Below are positions 53,124 to 59,778 of a stretch of DNA of 64,000 nt, piece by piece. The position numbers and the translations under genes are program-made. The notes beneath the pieces are model-generated. The model had not been told where the DNA came from. It ran no database searches and was given only the letters and a program-made list of their open reading frames with translations. The DNA comes from Lacrimispora indolis DSM 755 (GTDB taxonomy: Bacteria; Bacillota; Clostridia; Lachnospirales; Lachnospiraceae): the NCBI RefSeq assembly GCF_000526995.1, contig NZ_AZUI01000001.1, forward strand, positions 4,258,001 to 4,322,000, read 5' to 3'. Position 1 is the stretch's first letter. Each line of letters starts with the position of its first letter.

Positions 53124-53363
53124 ATGTCATATTCCGTCATAAATGGAGCAGTGGGAAAAAGCCCGCTGATTGATAAGGTGAACCAGTTGCCAGTTTGCCA
53201 GATTAAAAGCAGAGTGCCGGAGCAGATGGAACAGCTGGTATTGGGACATAGTGAAATGATCTATAAGCCTGTCAAGCTTTCGTTTGACAGGTGCAGGGAG
53301 GAAATAAAGAAACAGCTTGGTGAATTAAAGCAGAAAACGGAGGGGACAGATGGGAAACGTTAA
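53124..53363 (+). CDS. Small protein of injection cluster, unknown
   Basis: 79 aa from ATG 53124 (AAGGGG 7 nt upstream; ATG 53118 overlaps the spike stop but is too close to that site). The N-terminus MSYSVINGAVGKSPLIDKVNQLP is followed by a helical, charged C-terminus. No family recognised. It overlaps the next gene by 14 nt, so it is coupled to the putative chaperone; it may be an adaptor. Confidence 0.6.
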   Translation: MSYSVINGAVGKSPLIDKVNQLPVCQIKSRVPEQMEQLVLGHSEMIYKPVKLSFDRCREEIKKQLGELKQKTEGTDGKR

Positions 53364-53880
53364 AGAAAAAAAACTCCTGTTTGGCGGACGGCTGGCGGTG
53401 GGCATTCCGAATTTCTTCCGGGCGATGGAAAACGGCAGGGCGGAATTGATGTATCCTTATGAGGACAGGCCACAGATTATTTTGGAGGATGAGGATACTC
53501 GCAGATTTTGTACTTTTTCTCTGTTGAAAGAACAGAAGCTGGCCGGGATACAGGTGGAGTACGTGATTCGATCCATCACTGAGGCGATAGTCAGTCTTTA
53601 TCCCTCCTGCCTGTTAAGCGAGCCACAGCTTGCAGTGAGAGAGGATGGGACCTGTGGCTGGTTTTCCTTCCAGACATCTGGTGGGGAAGGGAAGCTGCAG
53701 AACTTCATGTATGTCTTTCCGGTAGATGGATGTATGATGTTTGGCACCATGGGGTGTTTTATAGAGGATGAAGAAGGTAAGAGACAACTGTTACAGATCA
53801 TGGAGTCACTGGAGGTTCCCCTAAAGGTGCCTGTCTATGGGAAAATTAATCATGGAACGCTTTACAGGTCCGGAAACTAA
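53350..53880 (+). CDS. DcrB/Eag-like putative effector chaperone 1
   Basis: 176 aa. I see the layout of the DUF1795/DcrB fold used by Eag chaperones of VgrG- and PAAR-linked effectors: an opening FGGRLAVGIPNFFRAM, the strand pair LMYPYEDRPQIILEDEDTRR, a helix, then GWFSFQTSGGEGKLQNFMYVF and a final helix KRQLLQIMESLEV. It is a paralogue of the next gene by motif order (RPQI/RPPV, G-W-F-x-F/Y). Assignment by pattern and context only. Confidence 0.45.
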   Translation: MGNVKEKKLLFGGRLAVGIPNFFRAMENGRAELMYPYEDRPQIILEDEDTRRFCTFSLLKEQKLAGIQVEYVIRSITEAIVSLYPSCLLSEPQLAVREDGTCGWFSFQTSGGEGKLQNFMYVFPVDGCMMFGTMGCFIEDEEGKRQLLQIMESLEVPLKVPVYGKINHGTLYRSGN

Positions 53881-53894
53881 TAAGGAGGAATCGT

Positions 53895-54509
53895 ATGAAA
53901 AAAGGGAACTATGTGGATGAAAAGCTTATCCGCTTACAAGATTTTTACCAGAGAAGGACAAGTTCCTATGATCTGCTGGCAGATGAAGTTCCCATCCGTG
54001 GAAAAATGGTGCGGTTTGTCCCGTTTCTATTATTTGAAGGAAAGGTAAATGCTTTGATTCCAGAGGATTTTATGGAAATGCCGGAGAGGATTGTAAAGGT
54101 CAGATACATAAGCACTTACCGCCCGCCGGTACTGCTGACCAGTGCGGGATACGATGAGAATTTTGGATTTCACCTGCTAAAGCGGGAGGAGATTCGGGAG
54201 TATGATAACCTGGACGGACTTATATGTCAGATGCAGAATACGGTCCGGCTCCATGCATCTGAGACTGTATTTTATGATAAGGGGTACATCTGTCCGAAAG
54301 GGGCGGAAGGTATGTGGTTTGAGTACAAGAATTTTACACTGGATGATGAGACATATAACCTGCAGTTCCTGATTGGTTCAGACATATATTTGCTGGCTGG
54401 GACATTCAATTGCAGGATGCGCTTTTATGATGAATGGAAGGTGCCGGTACTACATTCGCTGGAATATATAGAAATCGGAGGAAAGGCGGAGCAAACAAAT
54501 GAAGGCTGA
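53895..54509 (+). CDS. DcrB/Eag-like putative effector chaperone 2
   Basis: 204 aa with TAAGGAGG before the ATG. Same pattern as its upstream neighbour: FEGKVNALIPEDFMEMPER, VRYISTYRPPVLLTSAGYDENFGFHLL, GMWFEYKNFTLDDETYNLQFL, GTFNCRMRFYDEWKVPVLHSLEYIEI. Having two such proteins beside two spikes suggests one chaperone per spike or effector. It overlaps the second spike gene by 11 nt. Family call is tentative. Confidence 0.45.
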   Translation: MKKGNYVDEKLIRLQDFYQRRTSSYDLLADEVPIRGKMVRFVPFLLFEGKVNALIPEDFMEMPERIVKVRYISTYRPPVLLTSAGYDENFGFHLLKREEIREYDNLDGLICQMQNTVRLHASETVFYDKGYICPKGAEGMWFEYKNFTLDDETYNLQFLIGSDIYLLAGTFNCRMRFYDEWKVPVLHSLEYIEIGGKAEQTNEG

Positions 54510-55893
54510 TAAGATACATATTTCTCATTTTGATTTTCTGACGTTGGAAAGCCTGGAGATAGACCGGGCAGTCGGGGAACACGCAACAGCTTCTGTCAGC
54601 GGTTATATCCGTGATGGGGATGCAAAAGATTACAGATGGAAGGTATTGGAACATATATGGGTGACAATAACCGCCGAGGATGAAGACGGGGAGACAAGGA
54701 ACCTGATGACAGGGATAATTGCCGGTTTTTCTTTAGAAACCCGGCCTCATGCCACCCATCTTACCCTGATACTGAAGAGTGGGACCTACCTTATGGAGGC
54801 CGCAGTCCATTTCCGATCCTTTCAGAATACCGGCATGACCTATCTGGATGTGCTGAAGGGTATAAATCAGTCCTATGGTAAAGCTGGAGTAAAGGAGGAG
54901 GGAGGACTGGAGACGACGCCGATAGACTTCTTATTGCAGTATAAAGAAACTGACTGGGAGTTCATCAGTCGGATTGCAAGCCGCTTCGGCAAGGCTGTCA
55001 CACCCGCAATTACCAGGGAGGGAGTCTTTTATTATATAGGAAGCGTTCATTATGACACCTACCAGATGCCTCCATCCACAAGCTGCGGCGTCAGAAAGCA
55101 TGTGGACAGTTTTATGACACAAGGGGCAAATGGTCTGGGCTCGCTCATGGAACAGGATTATCTGGAATACCATATCCCGTCAAGGGATATCTATGACCTG
55201 TGGGACAGGCTTATGCTAGGGAACGAAGGCGGATATGTCTTCAGGATACAAAGTGAATACCAGCATGGTGAGTTGATGAACACCTATACTCTTCGGCCGC
55301 TGGATGGGATGGGGGTAATGCAGACGTCCAATGAATTCCAATCAGGCTGCTCCTTCCTGGCAACTGTGAGGGAAGTGATGCGTGATATGGTAAGAATAGA
55401 ACTGACAGGGGATGAAAATTCCGGTCAGGAGATTACCAGATGGTTCCCTTATTCCACCGGATATTCCTCACCTGATGGATCGGGCTGGTACTGCATGCCG
55501 GAACCCGATGACCAGGTCCGCCTGCAGATTCCGGATCAGACAGAGGAGCATGGATATGTTATCAGTTCCGTACATATGGGGACCGGGAATGACAGGAAGA
55601 ACCCGGATCATAAATCCATTAAGACAAAGTATGGGAAGGAACTGCTGTTTACTCCAGACAGCCTGGAACTGACGAACAACCAGGGGATGTCCATCAGAAT
55701 AAAGGATGGGGAGGGGATACAGATCATAAGTAATAAGGACATATCCATCACCTCAGGGGGGAATATGACTCTTTCCAGCGATGCCTCACTTGTCATAGCC
55801 GGGTCGGAACAGGTGGATATCAGACAGAGCGGGGCCGGGCTTCATATGGATAAGGATATTACCTTCACCGGCGGAAAGTTCAGGATACAATGA
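54499..55893 (+). CDS. VgrG/phage late-control-D-like spike protein 2
   Basis: 464 aa. Same architecture as spike 1: N-terminal gpD-like part with FLLQYKETDWEFISRIASRFGKA (ETDWEF at ~150-155), an OB/gp5-like part (ITRWFPYSTGYSSPDGSGWYCMPEPDDQVRL) and a better-formed C-terminal beta-helix (SLELTNNQGMSIRIKDG to SITSGGNMTLSSDASLVIAG and QSGAGLHMDKDITFTGGKFRIQ). It lacks the charged tail of spike 1. This gene leads the block containing the PAAR-like toxin, so it is the likelier carrier of that toxin. The stop overlaps the next start (ATGA). Confidence 0.75.
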   Translation: MKADKIHISHFDFLTLESLEIDRAVGEHATASVSGYIRDGDAKDYRWKVLEHIWVTITAEDEDGETRNLMTGIIAGFSLETRPHATHLTLILKSGTYLMEAAVHFRSFQNTGMTYLDVLKGINQSYGKAGVKEEGGLETTPIDFLLQYKETDWEFISRIASRFGKAVTPAITREGVFYYIGSVHYDTYQMPPSTSCGVRKHVDSFMTQGANGLGSLMEQDYLEYHIPSRDIYDLWDRLMLGNEGGYVFRIQSEYQHGELMNTYTLRPLDGMGVMQTSNEFQSGCSFLATVREVMRDMVRIELTGDENSGQEITRWFPYSTGYSSPDGSGWYCMPEPDDQVRLQIPDQTEEHGYVISSVHMGTGNDRKNPDHKSIKTKYGKELLFTPDSLELTNNQGMSIRIKDGEGIQIISNKDISITSGGNMTLSSDASLVIAGSEQVDIRQSGAGLHMDKDITFTGGKFRIQ

Positions 55894-56084
55894 AAAACCG
55901 AAAAAATGAATTTATGAAAGCAATGAACCAGATCATACCGGAACAGTTTTCGAAAAGCAGCAGGCGTATAGTCCTGTTCTGTGAAGAAAACAGCAAAGGA
56001 ACGGTACATGCATTCCTGGAAGCGTTCAGAGAGGCGGCGAAGCAGGCCGTGATCCTTCAGGTAGGAAGGAAAAAGGAAAAGTGA
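55890..56084 (+). CDS. Small basic protein of injection cluster, unknown
   Basis: 64 aa, overlapping both neighbours by 4 nt (ATGA before, GTGA after), which supports a real translated gene despite its size. Predicted alpha/beta (RRIVLFCEENSKGTVHAFLEAFREAAKQAVILQVG) with basic ends. No family recognised. Confidence 0.6.
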   Translation: MKNRKNEFMKAMNQIIPEQFSKSSRRIVLFCEENSKGTVHAFLEAFREAAKQAVILQVGRKKEK

Positions 56085-56509
56085 GCTACATCCTTTTTTC
56101 TCATCTATACAACAGTATGTTTTTAAAACGGCATCTTATCCGCATAGACCTGATGGATCGTGGGTTTTACAGTGATACCGCCCAGTCGGTGTCTTACTGG
56201 GATGCCGGAAGCATATATCATCTGTTTGAGGAGGAGGTGGAAGCCATCAGGAAAGAATTAGAGAGGCATATTCCTAGAATCCGTGAATATGAGACAGATT
56301 ATATCCGATATGCCTATGCAATCTATTACCATCGGCTGGCTAAAGCGTTCATATATGAAATACTTGAAGAGGCACTGCCGGAAAAAGGCTTCCTGCCAGA
56401 GCGAGCCAGGTTGGAAAGTCGTGTAAAGATTCTGTTTGGAGAGTACATGGGAGAGGCGGATGTGCTCTATACCCTGGGAGAGGAGGAAACAGCAGATGAG
56501 ATATTTTAG
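56081..56509 (+). CDS. Helical protein of injection cluster, unknown
   Basis: 142 aa starting at GTG 56081 within the overlap GTGA. Mostly helical, rich in Glu/Arg and Tyr (FEEEVEAIRKELERHIPRI, YIRYAYAIYYHRLAKAFIYEI). No signal peptide or membrane segment. Not recognised; an adaptor or accessory immunity role is possible from its place between spike and Imm11-like genes. It overlaps the next gene by 14 nt. Confidence 0.6.
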   Translation: MSYILFSHLYNSMFLKRHLIRIDLMDRGFYSDTAQSVSYWDAGSIYHLFEEEVEAIRKELERHIPRIREYETDYIRYAYAIYYHRLAKAFIYEILEEALPEKGFLPERARLESRVKILFGEYMGEADVLYTLGEEETADEIF

Positions 56510-57017
56510 GATATATGCAGACGACAGGAATCCCCAACCCCGTTTCTTGAACTGGTATACCAAGATAAGGCCAGGGATACCGGACCGACAGGTGTATGAG
56601 GAGTTGTTCAGGAAGAATCATTTCCAGGTGGAACTGAATGGGGAAATCCCGTTCATGGATATTATTTGTCATCCCTGCTTTATGGTTTCCAAGGAATTTG
56701 CAGCCCTTATCCGCCTGTATAGCCCGGAAGTCCGGTTTAAATATGCTGCCTTATCCGATAAGGATAACAAGCGGACAGCTTACTACCAGATTCCTGATTT
56801 ACCGGTATTGGACTGTCTGGATGTGAGAAGTAAGCTGAGCAGAGACAAAAGTGAGATCATAACCGGAATCCTGAAGGAAGAAAAGATACAGATGTGCCCG
56901 ATTTTCAGGCTGGGAGAGGTAAAGGGACGATACATAGTGGGTGATCTGAAATTCGTGGAAAGCGTTTATCGGAGGGAAGTAACGGGTATGAGGATCGAGG
57001 AATTTATGGTAGAATGA
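56496..57017 (+). CDS. Imm11/DUF1629-like protein
   Basis: 173 aa from ATG 56496 (GGAGG upstream inside the previous gene). The pattern FMDIICHPCFMVSKEFAALIRLY, YYQIPDLPVLDCLDVRSKLS, PIFRLGEVKGRYIVGDLKFVESVYR and a final TGMRIEEF follows that of Imm11-type proteins found beside polymorphic toxins and VgrG/DUF4280 genes. It could be an immunity protein for a lost toxin or a structural accessory. The match is by motif order only. Confidence 0.5.
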   Translation: MRYFRIYADDRNPQPRFLNWYTKIRPGIPDRQVYEELFRKNHFQVELNGEIPFMDIICHPCFMVSKEFAALIRLYSPEVRFKYAALSDKDNKRTAYYQIPDLPVLDCLDVRSKLSRDKSEIITGILKEEKIQMCPIFRLGEVKGRYIVGDLKFVESVYRREVTGMRIEEFMVE

Positions 57018-57030
57018 GAGGAGGAAGCGT

Positions 57031-58362
57031 ATGGGTTGGTTTTCCTGGCTGAATAGGAAAAAAGCGGAGGAACCACCGAAGCCGCCGGAACCACTGGTGT
57101 TAGGAGCGAGGTTACGCTGTAGATATGGATCTCATGACAGTTTTTTACATCTGGAGAAAGAGAGTATTGATATCAATACTCTGCCGGGAGCATGTGTAGA
57201 TGATTGCATTGCGTTGGAGAACATTTTATCTTTTGGAAATTGCCATGTAGGACATCTGTGTGAGTTTAAGATGGAAATAGAAGGGAAATGGGAGAATCCA
57301 GAACCGCAAAAAACCATGGTCAATGGAAAGGAAATTATCACAACAAAATCGATTCTGAAATGCAGGGAATCTGCCGAGGAATTTGAAATTATTAAATCAG
57401 GCCAGGATGGGATATATGCGAAGCAGATATTGTTAATCCGTGAGATGCAAAATAGATATCCGGGCTTGTTGGAAATCCTTCAGGATTCATATGGTAGCCT
57501 GTATCTGCAAGAAGGGATGTACGAAGAGGGACTCCGGTTTTTAGAGGATAGGATGAAAGCCCATGGAGGAGAGGTAGAAATCAATAGCATGTATGCCGAT
57601 GGAAATCTGGAGGGGCATTTAATGCTGGCGTCCATGGAAAGGCTGCTGGTGGACTGTAATACAAAAGCATTTGAAGTATTTATGGAGGATTTGACTGATA
57701 CAGCGTGTCAGAACAAAATGGGTAACAAGGCAGAGTGGAATCAAAATTATCTGAATGCAACAATGCTGGAACTATTTAAGAAGGATTGTAAAGAGACCGC
57801 AAAGAAGATGGAGACAGACCCTATAAGCAGAGCCATTGAGAAACATAAAATGTTTGGCAGCTGGTTTGCAGAAAGTACAAATGCCATGGCGTATTCAATA
57901 CTCCTTTATTATTCAGGTACGAGCGAAGTGAGGAATAGAAAGGGGAAATCTACAGAAGAGGAATCTAATATTGGAGTGGCTAAGAGACAAGATAATGCTG
58001 CTGGAATAAAAGGTGATAAGATTAATAACAAAGGTTCTGGCGAGGTGGGAATTGGTGCTAAGGGGTCTGGTGAGGTAATTCAGAATAGCTCTATAATTCC
58101 AGATAAAGCTTATGATATAGCGAATCAGGTAAAGAATAATAATGGGACACCACTGGCTGGATATAAAGGTGGACGAACATATAAGAATATACCTTTAGAA
58201 GAAGGTGCACAGAAACTTCCAGAGGGAATAAGTTATAGGGAATATGACGTCAATCCATACGTGAAAGGCAAAAATAGAGGTGCTGAAAGAATAGTTATTG
58301 GCGATGATAGTTCTGTATGGTATACTAATGACCATTACTCTTCTTTTACAAAAATACAATAA
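57031..58362 (+). CDS. PAAR-like (DUF4280) polymorphic toxin with C-terminal barnase-type ribonuclease
   Basis: 443 aa. Residues ~17-130 form a PAAR-like DUF4280 tip: VLGARLRCRYGSHDSFL, ACVDDCIALENILSFGNC, EGKWENPEPQKTMVNGKE, TTKSILKC. A helical middle region (~130-300) and a Gly/Ser/Lys-rich linker (~310-350) lead to a ~75-residue barnase-like domain. Against barnase Glu73, Arg83, Arg87 and His102, I find Glu404 (YREYDVNP), Arg416, Arg420 (GAERIVIG) and His435 (TNDHYSSFTKI); spacing between the last three (4 and 15) is identical to barnase. The DNA changes from ~60 percent G+C (57061-57120) to strongly AT-rich in the toxin tip. It would be delivered by the spike and cleave RNA in a target cell. 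The SUKH gene follows. Confidence 0.85.
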   Translation: MGWFSWLNRKKAEEPPKPPEPLVLGARLRCRYGSHDSFLHLEKESIDINTLPGACVDDCIALENILSFGNCHVGHLCEFKMEIEGKWENPEPQKTMVNGKEIITTKSILKCRESAEEFEIIKSGQDGIYAKQILLIREMQNRYPGLLEILQDSYGSLYLQEGMYEEGLRFLEDRMKAHGGEVEINSMYADGNLEGHLMLASMERLLVDCNTKAFEVFMEDLTDTACQNKMGNKAEWNQNYLNATMLELFKKDCKETAKKMETDPISRAIEKHKMFGSWFAESTNAMAYSILLYYSGTSEVRNRKGKSTEEESNIGVAKRQDNAAGIKGDKINNKGSGEVGIGAKGSGEVIQNSSIIPDKAYDIANQVKNNNGTPLAGYKGGRTYKNIPLEEGAQKLPEGISYREYDVNPYVKGKNRGAERIVIGDDSSVWYTNDHYSSFTKIQ

Positions 58363-58376
58363 AGGAGTAGGTTTAT

Positions 58377-58925
58377 ATGTATGAAGAAATTATAAATATA
58401 ATGAAAGAAAAAAATGTAATATTTAGTTCAGGAATAAATGAAACAGATTTAAGTAAAATACATCAGATTTATGAGATTATGTTACCAAAAGAACTTATTG
58501 AATTTTATTCACTGGCATTGCCGATTTCAAAGGGTTTTTATAATTGGAAAGATTTTAGTCTTAGTAATATAGAGCATATAAAGTCAGCACTAAAAAGACC
58601 TGAAAATGATTTAATTGAGCTAGTAGATGAAGTTTATTGGTGTGATGATTGGGGAGAAGAGCCATTAGATGAAAATGAAAAGGCGGAGGTAATAAATAAT
58701 TTTCTAAAAACGGCTCCTAAACTTATACCCATATTTACACATAGATATTTGCCATCTTATCCAGATAATAAATCAAATCCAGTATTTTCAATACACGGAA
58801 CGGATGTTATATATTATGGTAATGATTTACTTTCTTACTTACAAATAGAATTTGGTTTAAAAGACTATAATGATATAGATTATTCAAAGATACCTCATGT
58901 TCCATTTTGGTCTGATTTAATATAA
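58377..58925 (+). CDS. SMI1/KNR4 (SUKH) family immunity protein
   Basis: 182 aa with AAAGGAGTAGGTT before the ATG. SUKH features: a helix then LPKELIEFYSLALPISKGF near residue 37, and a C-terminal HGTDVIYYGNDLLSYLQIEFG. SUKH proteins are a known immunity class for nuclease toxins of polymorphic systems. Placement 14 bp after the barnase-type toxin makes it the cognate immunity protein, taking the place barstar has for barnase. Very AT-rich (10 G/C in 58381-58440), like the toxin tip. Confidence 0.8.
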   Translation: MYEEIINIMKEKNVIFSSGINETDLSKIHQIYEIMLPKELIEFYSLALPISKGFYNWKDFSLSNIEHIKSALKRPENDLIELVDEVYWCDDWGEEPLDENEKAEVINNFLKTAPKLIPIFTHRYLPSYPDNKSNPVFSIHGTDVIYYGNDLLSYLQIEFGLKDYNDIDYSKIPHVPFWSDLI

Positions 58926-59463
58926 CTCAATGGCGTTCAATTTGCTATATGACTAAAAAGGAGATATAAGATGAATTTAGTGATCTCATATTACATCTGT
59001 TTTTTATAATTGGTAAATGAATTTTATTAGTATTAGTCTGTCGGCGACCCCATTTTGGTAAAGAAGTTTTTCTTCCAAAGCAAATTGGTTTATCGTAAGC
59101 GTCAAATAGGCGCTTACGGTGAATGTGGTGAAAGTACAAGACATCTGTCGATGAAATGATAGAATAGAATATTTTTGAAGAATTTATTGTGGGGCTAACA
59201 TCATTTTTATCCAATAATAGTTTAAATGAGTTATTAGATAATAGTCTAATTGATGAGAAGATATACTCTGATAGTGAAGAACTTAGAAAGCATACTCTAA
59301 AATTAGATGGCTCAAATCAGTGGAATGTCTCATCTTTCAGAAATGCAGAAACATGGAAAGAAGTTATGCCATTATCGGATAAAATCAAACAGCAAATTCA
59401 GCAAAAGTGGAATGAAGAAGAGATTCAAGAAATATTTGAACTGTAAAGGTTATTGTATATTAA
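58926..59463. other. Decayed AT-rich region after immunity gene
   Basis: No intact gene with a good start is seen. A 12-codon ORF with AAAGGAGATATAAG begins at 58971 and ends at once. A frame around 59042-59159 (through GDPILVKKFF and YRKRQIGAYGECGESTRHLS) and the frame at 59168-59446 look like coding remnants. This is consistent with debris of former toxin or immunity cassettes. Confidence 0.4.
59168..59446 (+). pseudogene. Remnant or small hypothetical protein near toxin locus
   Basis: The frame is open from 59168; the first usual start is GTG 59189 (85 aa), with no good ribosome site. The product (SFLSNNSLNELLDNSLI to PLSDKIKQQIQQKWNEEEIQEIF) is acidic and helical and looks like the C-terminal part of a larger protein. 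Not recognised; an immunity-gene fragment is a guess. Confidence 0.3.
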
Positions 59464-59655
59464 AACACGGCTATCACGAAAATAGTAGATTTGTATCATG
59501 CAGTTAGTTCTGTCCACTACCTCAGTCGCGAGTATGGTGTCTCAAATGTAACAATTTATACATGAATCCAGACTGATACAGACAACTTTCTTCTAAGACA
59601 AGTAAGGTTGTAAAGAACCAATGTAATATCCAGGCACTCCAACGAGACCTAGGGC
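59464..59655 (+). mobile_element. IS3-family OrfA remnant
   Basis: A frame from 59464 reads ITKIVDLYHAVSSVHYLSREYGVSNVTIYT, stop (TGA where Trp is usual), then IQ. This matches the helix-turn-helix of IS3/IS150-type OrfA (KIV-x-LY...L-x-REYGVS-x-x-TIY-x-WI). After a frame change, NIQALQRDLGQ resembles the OrfA leucine-zipper start. Internal stops and frameshift show it is dead. No inverted ends or OrfB seen. Confidence 0.6.
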
Positions 59656-59778
59656 AGTAAATACATACATTAATATGTGATGGTCTATGGAGAAGTAGAT
59701 ATGATTGGCAACAAGCAATATTTTTAAGTAGTTGTATAAGAATGAATATAAAATATTTAGGAGAGGCCGAGTGAACAA

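Noticed and set aside
50505..58925. Ordinary prophage tail region
   Set aside because: No terminase, capsid, portal, sheath, tape measure, integrase or lysis gene in or around the block, and it is flanked by core metabolic genes.
58945..59214. 89-codon minus-strand ORF
   Set aside because: AT-rich chance ORF with no ribosome site or recognisable domain, in a decayed stretch.
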